A stretch of DNA of 64,000 nucleotides from Acinetobacter chinensis (GTDB lineage Bacteria > Pseudomonadota > Gammaproteobacteria > Pseudomonadales > Moraxellaceae): positions 3,224,001-3,288,000 of the forward strand of contig NZ_CP032134.1 of NCBI RefSeq assembly GCF_002165375.2, given 5' to 3'. Under the pieces are notes generated by a model that was not told the DNA's origin, did no database searches, and was given only the letters and a program-made list of their open reading frames with translations. Position numbers and translations under genes: made by a program. This document shows, one piece after another, positions 35,886 through 45,153 of this stretch (within the stretch, counting starts at the first letter, position 1; every line of letters starts with the position of its first letter).

Positions 35886-38800
35886 TTACTGCTCATACCA
35901 GCGGGCTGGGCGCAGTTTACGGGTCAATGTGTTATCAGACTTTAACTTACTGCTGCTGTCCGCACCCGTACAGTTATCACCCTGACAGGCATTGTTCAGA
36001 ACAGTTCGGGTATTTGTATCGCCTGATCCTTTAGAACCCAGGGTAATACCCACGATTCCAACACCGGCATACATTTTATTTTTCGCCAGTTCTGTCTCAC
36101 AGTTACCGTATGGCATACAGAATCGCTGAATAACCGTTTCACCTTTGATCCCTGCATTACAGCCCTGTACAGTTCCATCTTTTGATGAGTCATATACACT
36201 GACCAGCAACTGTTTGTTTACAGCCACTAAATCAGTCAGCACTTTCTGACTGCGTTTTTCTGAAGAAGAAAATGGATAGTACCAACCAGCATCTGTTGCT
36301 GTGACTTTGGTTACACCCGAAGCCTTTGTACGCATGGCATCTGTCAGCTCCACCAACCCTGTTTTAGTCAGGTTTTTAGTAACCAGACTTGCATTATCCA
36401 GTGAATACAGCCCTGATTTAATCACGTCCTTATCAAATACCGTATATGCACCGTCTTCTGACCAGCTCGCAGATGAACCTTCCTGCTGAAGCGGACGGCT
36501 TCGGTTACCTGAGGCAATACTGACAGCTGCCAGCATACCTGAAGCTGAATCCTTGAACAGACTGAATACAGGTACATTGTAAAAACGTGGGCTTTTACCG
36601 GCACTTTCATGCAGATTCAACATTTTGACTGCACGGGTTGCAAATGCGGTGGAGCTGCCTGCAACCTTGTTGTTGTTCAGGTCGATACGCCATAACTGCC
36701 CGCCCAGATCACCAAAGTACAGATGATCAGTCAGACCATCGCCGTTACGGTCTACCGGTTTAATGGAAGAAACCACGCTGTATTTCATATCTGTAACATT
36801 CAGCGCCTGTTCTTTAGCACCTGTATTTACAGTGCTGGCATTTGAACTTCCCCACCACAGCAGTTCACCGTTATTTGCATCAAACATATAAACCCCGGCA
36901 CCCGTACCGTTGGTCTGATCATATTCGTTACATTCATAGCCTTTGTTGGTATTCAGTGTATCGGTGCAACTGACCGTGCCGCTTGCATCATATCCCCCGC
37001 CGACCAGCATCACCAGACGCGATGAACCTTCCCATTTCACACGGGTCACCACAGGCTTGGACCAGCTTTGTCCCATATACTGCAAGGCAGAAACAGTATT
37101 TGAACCTGAACTGTTAATAATCTTCTGGTTAACCGGGTCAATCTGGAATTTCAGTTCAGGCTTGCTGATATCTCCAAGATCCAGTGCATAGTAGCTTCGA
37201 CCACCCATGCGCAGACCACCGTAAACCCACTGTTTACCATAGGCATAATTTGCACTGGCAGTACCATCCGCAGCCTGCGAAGCATAACTGAACTTACCTT
37301 TGCCTACTGTCAGATAACCTTCAGCTCCTGTTGGTACATACTCTGTATAAGCAGTCCACGGACCATCCACACCATACAGATAGTTCTGCGTTCCGCCTGT
37401 GGTCAGCTCTTTTTTCAGGAAGACTTTTTTCTGATCTGATTCGAGCATTTCATTAGGTACAAATGCCAGTTTTTCCTCACCCGTAGAAGCATTGACCACA
37501 TGCAGCAAACCCTGATTACTGCCAAATAACAGGAAGTCTTCCCGATCATCAGTACTGATACTGGTTGTACCCACCTGAATTTTACCTTTCTGAGTCAGTA
37601 AAACTGGGTCTGAATGCATTACTGCGCCCAGCTGACGCAACTCAGGTCTGTTTTTCAGCGTTGTTAAATCAATGTCCGACGGTATTTCAGGATTGCTGAC
37701 ATCATAGCCAAGCAACAGCATCAGATAACCACGTAAAGGATCTGCCTTCGTAGCATCATCAGAGAAATATTTTTTATCAATTGATTTTAATGATTTATTT
37801 GTTGTACAGGTTGCACCATCGGTAGCTGCTTCACACTTACGGTTAGTAAATAATGCACGAACCGTGTCACCTTTATCATTTTCTTTCAAGAGCAGTTTAT
37901 TCAGAGCACCACCCTGAAAAACAGGATGTAAAGTCAGTGTGGTATCTGTACTTGCAGATGCCCATAGGTCAGTAGCACTGTCTTTAATCAATCCTGTTTT
38001 TTCATAGATCTGCGCATTCAGTTTATCTTTGATTAAACCATCAACAATTTTGTATTTTTTCACATTTCCGAACCAGGTCGGATATGCTTTGCTGACCGTT
38101 GGCTGGAACTGAGAACTGTATGCAGAATTCTGCAGCTCGTAGGTGTTCAGAGCATCAACCGGAATGGTGACACTGCTCGCCGATGCTGCCGGAATATCTT
38201 TTGCAATAACGTTGATGAAATTATTTACACTGTCGACAATTTCCTCTACTGATAAGGCCGAATAGAAGCCCCCGCCACCCAACGCTCCCCATTTTGCAGT
38301 ATTTTTAACATTATGCTTCTGTCTTGCAGATGGAATTTCAAAAAATCTTTTAGAAAAAGCAGTTCTGTCAACCTCTGCCATATAACTGTTTAAAGAAACT
38401 GTATCATTCAGATTATAGTTGGAAGTATTGGTAATATCTGAGAAATCCCGCCCCACACCTGCTACCGCTGTTTTTACACTTAAACCTGATGGATTCGATG
38501 CAGAGTTTTTTAGCGCCTCAGTAAAACGCGCAATACAAGGCCATGTTGCATTATCTTTCATCAGCCCCAGATCAGTTACAGAATTATAATTCTGTAAAGA
38601 TGCACCACTGTCATTACAACTGAAAGCCCTACTGTTCTTAGATGTTCCTATAGATGAGCCATCCTCTACCAAGGCTTTTTTCATCAGACGCTCAACACCG
38701 ACCCTGGCTGTATAAGTAGCTCCCTCAGTATTGACGATACTTGGTGTCCCTGCTGTCAGCACATACACACCCTGAGCATGACACTGACTTAAATTCGTTT

Positions 38801-40007
38801 GTGTCATCTGTTTCTGTATCAGTGCAGGGCGGTGGTATTTTTCTGCTGTCCTGGTTTTTCCACTTCCCTCTTCTGCGTAAGGGAATCCTGAATATTTGAC
38901 TTCTTTTGTATCATCATTGACATAAAAATATTCAAAACCGATGATGCTGTCCCCAATTCCAGTAGTATTGTCATCACCAGGTCGGTCATTTCTCAGGTAA
39001 GAACCATCATAGTGAATGTTATCTGAAATATAGTTCTCAACAGTTGAACCAAAACCAAATTTTTCAAATTTCCAAGTCGGATTAAATAAACCTGCTGGTT
39101 TAATACAGTGCCCATATTTATCCCAGGCACCATTACATTTTGAATAATAATCTCCACCCAGTAATGTAAACTTACGACCAATAACCTTTACACCCGCACC
39201 CTTAGTTGTTGTCCCCATTAAAGCAGAAGCAGTATCCGCATAGGTACTCGCAATTGGAGAGTTGCGGTCACGCTCTCCAGAAAACAGATTGCCCAACGTA
39301 TCCCAAAGTGATTCATCATCACCCGAGGTGGCATTTGCAATAGTCCGGGCCAGTAAAGCCCGCTGCTTAACCGTTCCTGTTGTTGTCACAACATCTGCAT
39401 CCAGTCGTCTCGCCGGAATATTCACTTTCCCTGCAAAGGAATTATTTTCATTTCCACTTTGACTATAAGCCGAAAATGAAGACAGCCCCACAACCTTATC
39501 ATCCGATAAAGCTGCAATCTGCTTATCAGGATTTCCAACCAACAGGCTGATCAGTGCAATTTTAGCCTTGGACATCCTATCATGACATTTATATTGCACC
39601 CATCCTGACCTTAACTCGCATGTCCCCTTCACATAATCCAGATAATTTTTATAACGCCCAGGAAAGAATGCCTGATTCAGGTTGTTTCCTATATTTGCAA
39701 ACAGTACATCTGCTTTATTGTAGCGGCAGTAAGTTGTCTGAAATGAAATACCATTGATTGAAACCGTATCAGTTCCACCACTAAGACTCTGATTACACAA
39801 AGAATAATCTGAAAACCCATCATTTAAGGTTCCGAGCACTCCCTTCATTGCCTGAGTCTGATCCAGCATTAACATCAGAGCTACTGAACCGTCTGCACCA
39901 CCCGCTCTATAGATCTCAATATCAGCTGCCTGCGCACCACTTGCACCCAGCATAAAAGCTGACCCCAGCATCGCCCTGTACAGCACTTTCATTTTATTTG
40001 TTTTCAT
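35886..40007 (-). CDS. pilY1: Operon C: PilY1/ComC tip adhesin with degenerate MIDAS
   Basis: 1373 residues. Signal peptide cut near GAQAAD. The position of the von Willebrand metal site reads D49-Q-T-Q-A (LMLDQTQAMKG) where copies A and B have D-x-S-x-S, so two metal-coordinating serines are replaced by Thr and Ala. The C-terminal beta-propeller is well kept, with calcium loop DRNGDGLTD near residue 1084 and YFGDLGGQLWRIDLNNN. It ends LRPARWYEQ, like the RPxRWYE ends of the other copies. A homologue in Acinetobacter is ComC. Confidence 0.9.
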   Translation of the reverse strand: MKTNKMKVLYRAMLGSAFMLGASGAQAADIEIYRAGGADGSVALMLMLDQTQAMKGVLGTLNDGFSDYSLCNQSLSGGTDTVSINGISFQTTYCRYNKADVLFANIGNNLNQAFFPGRYKNYLDYVKGTCELRSGWVQYKCHDRMSKAKIALISLLVGNPDKQIAALSDDKVVGLSSFSAYSQSGNENNSFAGKVNIPARRLDADVVTTTGTVKQRALLARTIANATSGDDESLWDTLGNLFSGERDRNSPIASTYADTASALMGTTTKGAGVKVIGRKFTLLGGDYYSKCNGAWDKYGHCIKPAGLFNPTWKFEKFGFGSTVENYISDNIHYDGSYLRNDRPGDDNTTGIGDSIIGFEYFYVNDDTKEVKYSGFPYAEEGSGKTRTAEKYHRPALIQKQMTQTNLSQCHAQGVYVLTAGTPSIVNTEGATYTARVGVERLMKKALVEDGSSIGTSKNSRAFSCNDSGASLQNYNSVTDLGLMKDNATWPCIARFTEALKNSASNPSGLSVKTAVAGVGRDFSDITNTSNYNLNDTVSLNSYMAEVDRTAFSKRFFEIPSARQKHNVKNTAKWGALGGGGFYSALSVEEIVDSVNNFINVIAKDIPAASASSVTIPVDALNTYELQNSAYSSQFQPTVSKAYPTWFGNVKKYKIVDGLIKDKLNAQIYEKTGLIKDSATDLWASASTDTTLTLHPVFQGGALNKLLLKENDKGDTVRALFTNRKCEAATDGATCTTNKSLKSIDKKYFSDDATKADPLRGYLMLLLGYDVSNPEIPSDIDLTTLKNRPELRQLGAVMHSDPVLLTQKGKIQVGTTSISTDDREDFLLFGSNQGLLHVVNASTGEEKLAFVPNEMLESDQKKVFLKKELTTGGTQNYLYGVDGPWTAYTEYVPTGAEGYLTVGKGKFSYASQAADGTASANYAYGKQWVYGGLRMGGRSYYALDLGDISKPELKFQIDPVNQKIINSSGSNTVSALQYMGQSWSKPVVTRVKWEGSSRLVMLVGGGYDASGTVSCTDTLNTNKGYECNEYDQTNGTGAGVYMFDANNGELLWWGSSNASTVNTGAKEQALNVTDMKYSVVSSIKPVDRNGDGLTDHLYFGDLGGQLWRIDLNNNKVAGSSTAFATRAVKMLNLHESAGKSPRFYNVPVFSLFKDSASGMLAAVSIASGNRSRPLQQEGSSASWSEDGAYTVFDKDVIKSGLYSLDNASLVTKNLTKTGLVELTDAMRTKASGVTKVTATDAGWYYPFSSSEKRSQKVLTDLVAVNKQLLVSVYDSSKDGTVQGCNAGIKGETVIQRFCMPYGNCETELAKNKMYAGVGIVGITLGSKGSGDTNTRTVLNNACQGDNCTGADSSSKLKSDNTLTRKLRPARWYEQ

Positions 40008-40061
40008 GTCATCACCCAGTTTTTGTTTTAATGTCTGTATTTGTGTGCCCTGCCTGGAATG

Positions 40062-40805
40062 TCAGGAGCTGAACCCCGTCACATAGTTATATTCGGCAAC
40101 CTGTGTGCTGTATGGCACTTCCAGTGCTTCAAGGCATTTCGACACTGTATTTTCTGTCGGATTTGTCACTGTGCTCATATTGCCTGTCAGGCAACCCCTG
40201 ATCTGTTGCATGGATGCGGCACCCAGCCCAGGCAGTACAGAAGTGACATATACGGTAAAACGATCATTGCTGTCTGTTTTTGCAGAAACCGCATCTGTTC
40301 CAGTACCAAAGTTTTCAAATGGTGTATCTGTTGCTGATGCACGGCGGATAGCGACCTGTGTCAGTACTGCCCGACGGTTACTGGTAAAATGATTGTCTGT
40401 AGTTGAAGTCGGATCACAGTATCCACTCATCCCCAGACTGCTGTTTTTAATGGTGCTGCCATCCTTATAAATCATGCTGGCAGTGTTGATATCAAAAAAT
40501 ACTTTTTTACCTTCCCTGAAGCAGAACACCAGTTCTTTACCCTGATTTTCAGGGCGACGAATAAATCCCAGCAATCCTGCTGAAGTGGAAAACTCCCCAA
40601 GACGGTCTGGTTTTTCCAAAGAAAGCATGACTGCATCAGAACCCTGTCGCAAAAGATCATCGACCTGGCTGTTCATCGAAAGCTGCAATGACGTGATACT
40701 TTGCCGGATCGCCAGCACACCAATCACCAGTATCAGTGACAGGATGAACAGCACAACAACAAGTGCCGCCCCACGCTGATGTTGAAAATGATTTTGATGC
40801 TTCAT
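40062..40805 (-). CDS. pilX: Operon C: PilX-type minor pilin
   Basis: A 247-residue protein. MKHQNHFQHQRG is followed by AALVVVLFILSLILVIGVLA, without Glu at +5. The start overlaps the pilW stop. IRGCLTGNM and VSKCLEALEVPYSTQVAEYN match the C-terminal pattern of the A and B copies. Tip-complex subunit by homology. Confidence 0.85.
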   Translation of the reverse strand: MKHQNHFQHQRGAALVVVLFILSLILVIGVLAIRQSITSLQLSMNSQVDDLLRQGSDAVMLSLEKPDRLGEFSTSAGLLGFIRRPENQGKELVFCFREGKKVFFDINTASMIYKDGSTIKNSSLGMSGYCDPTSTTDNHFTSNRRAVLTQVAIRRASATDTPFENFGTGTDAVSAKTDSNDRFTVYVTSVLPGLGAASMQQIRGCLTGNMSTVTNPTENTVSKCLEALEVPYSTQVAEYNYVTGFSS

Positions 40806-41938
40806 TATTCAGCCTCCCCCAGTGCATTACGCATTGCTACGGTCTGCGTCGTGACTTTCCTTAAATAGTTGGTATCTGCTGTTTTCAGCTTGAGATCTTC
40901 CTGATCCAGCACTGTAAATTTTTCAATATCTTTCAGATCAATATTTTTGCCTGAACTGTTCTGAGCACGTACCACAAAACCTAAGCGTACACTTCTGATC
41001 TGAGGTTTAACTGCAGTGGCATTTGCCATGAGATCGTTATAGCCTTTAACGGTCAGATAACGCATATTGCCAGGAGCTGCATACCCCCCCTCAGAAACAC
41101 CCAGCAGAACATGAAAATGATCCACGCGACGCAGCACAATTTCACCCTGCCCCAGCAGTTTTCCTGTCACGATCACCGGTGAAAATGTCTTTTTATCAGC
41201 CGAGCTGCTTTCTGCTGTTCTTGCCGCTTCTATAGACTGCAGGCTGTAACGTCCTGCTGCACATGCCAGAGAAAGCGGATCATTTGGCTCTGTGTCGCTG
41301 CCATCATTGTCTCTGCGCAGAAAATAACGCTGAATGATATAAGTCCGGTCTGCAATATTCTGTAAGGTGATCTTTTCACCGGAACAGTCGTAACCGACAA
41401 CAGTTGCCTTTTCAGCTTCAGATAATCCTGTGTCACGGTTTTTCATGGCATTGAATTCTTCATCTGAATACAGCGTCTGAATTGCCTTAAACTGAATGGT
41501 CAGCTGATCACTGCTGACATTACCTCCCATATTGGAAATACCCGTCCAGCTGTTGGCTGCTGTGGTCAGTGCTGTTTCATTGCCACGTGTCATATACCCG
41601 ACATCAAAACCTTCACCCAGTGTTCCACCTGCTGCGGTCGCCAGATATTTCGTCACATTGTTCTGAGATAAAATGACACCACCCTGCGCCATATTTCCAT
41701 CTGCGACAGCAGAGAGCGCCCCTAGATTGGCTTTCCGGATATCCCTGGCAATATATTCCAGTCCAAAATTCCCAGAATCCTGCATATCTCCCATGGCTTT
41801 CTGAACAGCAAGACTGCTTTGACTGGTCAGAAACAGCTGAATTGCAACTGCTGTAATCACAAGGCCAATCGCAAGTGCAATCATCATTTCAACAAGGGTC
41901 AAACCCTTCTGTTCCGCTCTTATTTTTATTGTTTTCAT
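40805..41938 (-). CDS. pilW: Operon C: PilW minor pilin
   Basis: A 377-residue protein. MKTIKIRAEQKG is followed by LTLVEMMIALAIGLVITAVA, so Leu replaces Phe at +1. The start at 41938 has GGAG 8 bases upstream and forms an ATGA overlap with pilV; the in-frame start at 41998 would add 20 atypical residues. MGDMQDSGNFGLEYIARDIR is the family signature. Confidence 0.86.
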   Translation of the reverse strand: MKTIKIRAEQKGLTLVEMMIALAIGLVITAVAIQLFLTSQSSLAVQKAMGDMQDSGNFGLEYIARDIRKANLGALSAVADGNMAQGGVILSQNNVTKYLATAAGGTLGEGFDVGYMTRGNETALTTAANSWTGISNMGGNVSSDQLTIQFKAIQTLYSDEEFNAMKNRDTGLSEAEKATVVGYDCSGEKITLQNIADRTYIIQRYFLRRDNDGSDTEPNDPLSLACAAGRYSLQSIEAARTAESSSADKKTFSPVIVTGKLLGQGEIVLRRVDHFHVLLGVSEGGYAAPGNMRYLTVKGYNDLMANATAVKPQIRSVRLGFVVRAQNSSGKNIDLKDIEKFTVLDQEDLKLKTADTNYLRKVTTQTVAMRNALGEAE

Positions 41939-42444
41939 TGGTAGGTCTCCATAATGACGCATTTCGCCGTTGGCAGATAAATTCCACCCTTGGTGCATGC
42001 CTGTCTATCTGAAGTACTTTCAATCGGTTTGGTTTTTCCCCATGCCACATAAATGCAGTAACGGTCCTTGCCCGCTGCAGTGTCACATTTCGGCATTTTG
42101 ATCTGAAGTCCAAGCTGCTCTGCTTTGGACTGAATATCACTGACATCATAAGCTGCCATATCTGTACTGCTGCATTTCTGGGTTCCCAGACATTTGGTCA
42201 CCGTTGCAGCAGAAGCAGCATTTAACCCCGATGCATAGGACGCTAATGCAAACTGATTTGCCCGAATCCGCTCACCAAGCTCTTTAGCGAGACCCATTGC
42301 CTGAGTCCTGACCAGAGCTTCGCCACCGGCATCGACAGCACGATACTGTAGTGCAATAAAACCGAGCACACCTATGGAAAGCAGCAGTAATGCCACAAGC
42401 ACTTCCATCATGCCCGCACCCTGTTGATTGAATGATTGCTTCAT
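41935..42444 (-). CDS. pilV: Operon C: PilV minor pilin (first gene of the operon)
   Basis: A 169-residue prepilin. MKQSFNQQG is followed by AGMMEVLVALLLLSIGVLGF. The start at 42444 has AAGGTGG 7 bases upstream. No FimU/FimT frame precedes it, so operon C begins directly with pilV, unlike A and B. Cysteines in KCLGTQKCSS, KCDTA and YCIYVAW follow the PilV pattern. Confidence 0.86.
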   Translation of the reverse strand: MKQSFNQQGAGMMEVLVALLLLSIGVLGFIALQYRAVDAGGEALVRTQAMGLAKELGERIRANQFALASYASGLNAASAATVTKCLGTQKCSSTDMAAYDVSDIQSKAEQLGLQIKMPKCDTAAGKDRYCIYVAWGKTKPIESTSDRQACTKGGIYLPTAKCVIMETYQ

Positions 42445-42860
42445 ACACTGCCACCTTCTGTTCCGCACCAGAACAGCCCTGTTAATATTATTATTTCTTT
42501 CATTTTTCTGATTTGATGTTCTGACCCACTCAGCACCTGCTGATCTGATCTTTTATGTTTCTGTAATTTTTATTCAGCCATCACTGACTGCCGTTTTTAT
42601 TTGCTTCACTGTCTGAATAATCAGTTCTGTACTGCCCCCTTAAACAGTTACAACCCCATACCAGTGACTGAATCCACTCGCACAATCACATTCTGTGCAG
42701 CAGTTCATCATATTGTTTATTAAAGATTAATACTTTTGGATGTAATTTAAACACAATCACAGATGATCGGTATAAAAAAACGGATGAAATCCAGAAGGAA
42801 TCATCCGCTAAATCAACCACAAATGTGATGCAATATGCTTTTTAGTGCGACTGCTCAGTT
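42445..42860. promoter_or_regulatory. Upstream region of pilin operon C and end of ispH
   Basis: 416 bp with no supported gene. It must contain the operon C promoter and would have been the expected place for a fimU gene. I see no leftover pilin N-terminus (FTLIEL) in any frame. The right part holds the ispH terminator. Confidence 0.4.
42774..42808 (-). terminator. Terminator after ispH
   Basis: CGGATGA...TCATCCG with a run of seven T on the minus strand. Confidence 0.85.
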
Positions 42861-43814
42861 TTATGCCTGTGTAACAACAGGAATCCGCAGTTCTTTGGGT
42901 AAGCTGAAAGTAATATTTTCTTCCCGACCATTCAGTTCCTGTGGCGCAGTTGCCCCCCAGTCCTGCAAACGCTGAATCACCTGTTTAATCAGAATTTCAG
43001 GCGCAGATGCCCCTGCCGTCACCCCAATTTTAGAATCCTGATTAAACCAGGACTGTTCAAGCTGATCTGCATTATCCACCAGGTAAGCATGTTTCCCCAT
43101 GCGTTCTGCCAGTTCACGTAAACGGTTCGAGTTGGATGAATTTGGCGAACCCACCACCAGTACAACATCACACTGCTCAGCCAGATCACGGACTGCATCC
43201 TGACGGTTCTGGGTTGCGTAGCAAATGTCGTCTTTACGGGGACCCTGAATTTTAGGAAAACGTAATCTTAAAGCATCAATCACTTTAGCCGTATCATCAA
43301 TGGACAGTGTTGTCTGAGTCACAAACGCAACTTTTTCAGGATTGATGACCGCGAGGGCTGCAACATCTTCTTCATCTTCCACCAGGTAAATATGACCGCC
43401 CTTTTTTTTGTCATACTGCCCCATTGTACCCTCTACCTCAGGGTGCCCTTCATGACCGATCAGAATGGCTTCTGTTCCCTCACGGGCATATTTAGTCACT
43501 TCTATATGCACCTTGGTCACCAGTGGACAGGTTGCATCAAACACTTTCAGACCACGGCGTTCAGCTTCCTGCTGCACCGCTTTTGAAACACCGTGCGCAC
43601 TGAAAATCACAATATTGTCATCCGGTACTTCATCCAGTTCATCCACAAAAACAGCACCGCGCTGACGCAGATCATCCACAACAAATTTGTTGTGAACCAC
43701 TTCATGCCGGACATAAATAGGCGGATGAAAACATTCAAGCGCTCGGTTGACGATCGCAATTGCACGGTCTACACCTGCACAAAAACCACGTGGATTGGCC
43801 AATACAATTTCCAT
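42861..43814 (-). CDS. ispH: 4-hydroxy-3-methylbut-2-enyl diphosphate reductase
   Basis: IspH is the last enzyme of the MEP isoprenoid pathway, producing IPP and DMAPP with an iron-sulfur cluster. The 317-residue protein begins MEIVLANPRGFCAGVDRAIA. The GTG 18 bases upstream is not needed because GAGGA precedes this ATG. The three cluster cysteines are in PRGFCAGV, DATCPLVTK and DDICYATQ. Substrate residues include HEGHPEVEG and the VVGSPNSSNS loop. It is divergent from gmk. Confidence 0.97.
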   Translation of the reverse strand: MEIVLANPRGFCAGVDRAIAIVNRALECFHPPIYVRHEVVHNKFVVDDLRQRGAVFVDELDEVPDDNIVIFSAHGVSKAVQQEAERRGLKVFDATCPLVTKVHIEVTKYAREGTEAILIGHEGHPEVEGTMGQYDKKKGGHIYLVEDEEDVAALAVINPEKVAFVTQTTLSIDDTAKVIDALRLRFPKIQGPRKDDICYATQNRQDAVRDLAEQCDVVLVVGSPNSSNSNRLRELAERMGKHAYLVDNADQLEQSWFNQDSKIGVTAGASAPEILIKQVIQRLQDWGATAPQELNGREENITFSLPKELRIPVVTQA

Positions 43815-43860
43815 AGGATCCTCAGTGTTCACTTAAATTCAAGGATAAAACCAGAATTTT

Positions 43861-43894
43861 TTCAAACAAAATGACGTTTGCTATTTTGTTTGAA
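43861..43894. promoter_or_regulatory. Perfect 12-bp inverted repeat in the ispH/gmk divergent promoter region
   Basis: TTCAAACAAAAT (43861-43872) and ATTTTGTTTGAA (43883-43894) are exact reverse complements with a 10-base loop. They lie centrally in the 132 bp between the two divergent starts, where they could be a protein-binding operator acting on both genes. The stem is AT-rich with no following T run, so it is not a typical terminator. Confidence 0.5.
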
Positions 43895-43946
43895 TCCTGT
43901 CTGCTCTAAAATAGAGAAGATATTTTATCATATCAGGAAAAATATC

Positions 43947-44573
43947 ATGTCGGGTCTCTTGTTTGTCGTTTCTGCTGCATCAGGAACAGGCAAAACATCC
44001 CTCGTAAAAGCGCTGCTTGAACGTGTCAACAATCTGCACGTTTCAGTTTCCCACACTACCCGAGGTCAACGTCCTGGTGAACTGGACGGTGTCCACTACC
44101 ATTTCAGTAAAAAAGAAGATTTTCTTGCCCTGGTTGAACAGGGTGGTTTTATTGAACATGCGGAAGTTTTTGGAAACTATTACGGTACTGCACAGGCAAC
44201 CGTAAAAGAACAGCTTGCAAAAGGTCATGATGTACTGCTTGAAATTGACTGGCAGGGCGCACAGCAGGTCCGCAAACTTTTTCCTGAATCCATCCAGATT
44301 TTTATTCTTCCGCCAAGCCAGTTTGACCTGCGCCAGCGTCTGTCCAACCGTGGCACAGATACTGTTGAAGTGATTGAACACCGTTTAAGCTGTGCCGTTG
44401 AAGACATGCAGCAGTATACCAATTTTGACTATGTCATTATTAATGATGACTTCAACAAAGCACTGCATGATCTTGAGTCACTGATTACTGCCAACCGACT
44501 GACCATGCCGCAGCAGGCTGAACGTCATGAAGAACTGATCAGAAAGCTGATTACACCCGTTGCGCAAAAGTGA
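43947..44573 (+). CDS. gmk: Guanylate kinase
   Basis: Gmk phosphorylates GMP to GDP with ATP. The 208-residue protein starts MSGLLFVVSAASGTGKTSLV, with P-loop SGTGKTS. The GMP-binding region follows as VSHTTRGQRPGE and GVHYHF. The frame extends to 43878, but AGGAAA precedes the ATG at 43947. It is in the conserved order gmk-rpoZ-spoT. Confidence 0.96.
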   Translation: MSGLLFVVSAASGTGKTSLVKALLERVNNLHVSVSHTTRGQRPGELDGVHYHFSKKEDFLALVEQGGFIEHAEVFGNYYGTAQATVKEQLAKGHDVLLEIDWQGAQQVRKLFPESIQIFILPPSQFDLRQRLSNRGTDTVEVIEHRLSCAVEDMQQYTNFDYVIINDDFNKALHDLESLITANRLTMPQQAERHEELIRKLITPVAQK

Positions 44574-44650
44574 TTAAAACTTGAGTCTGAAGACAAAGCA
44601 TTTTATACTGCGCAGTCTGTTTTAAAAATTACCATTCGAACGAGAACTTT

Positions 44651-44932
44651 ATGGCACGCGTAACCGTTGAAGATTGTTTAGACCATGTAGACAACCGCTT
44701 TGAGCTTGTACTGGTTGCAAGCAAACGTGCGCGTCAGCTTGCACGTCAGGGTATTGAGCCAACTGTTGAGTGGGACAATGACAAACCTACAGTTGTAGCA
44801 TTACGTGAAATTGCAGCAGGTCATGTTTCCAAAGATATCCTGAAACAGCGTGAACAGGACTATCAGACTTCAAGTCTTGATCTTGCTTTATCAGCAAATA
44901 ATCTGAATCTTGATGGTTTTTCTTTCCAGTAA
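44651..44932 (+). CDS. rpoZ: RNA polymerase omega subunit
   Basis: A 93-residue subunit that helps assemble beta-prime into RNA polymerase. MARVTVEDCLDHVDNRFELV is the classical N-terminus, followed by ASKRARQLARQG and NDKPTVVALREIAAG. It lies 77 bases after gmk and is followed by a terminator, so spoT probably has its own promoter. Confidence 0.96.
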   Translation: MARVTVEDCLDHVDNRFELVLVASKRARQLARQGIEPTVEWDNDKPTVVALREIAAGHVSKDILKQREQDYQTSSLDLALSANNLNLDGFSFQ

Positions 44933-44943
44933 GAAAGTAACCT

Positions 44944-44977
44944 GAAAAAAAGCCTGGTTTTTACCAGGCTTTTTTAT
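44944..44977 (+). terminator. Terminator after rpoZ
   Basis: The stem AAAAAAAGCCTGG / CCAGGCTTTTTT begins 12 bases after the rpoZ stop. Confidence 0.92.
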
Positions 44978-45153
44978 GTTCTGAACTTTAATATTTTCTC
45001 AATAACCGTTATAACAGTAGATATTCATATTTATTGCTGGTCTGACAGCTTTCATTTTCTGAAATGAACAGTCTGACAGGTCGGGCAATCTGCTTTTCTG
45101 AGGAAAGGCAGCCAACCATCTTCTGTTAACAGTAATTGTGTAAAAGGTGTTTT

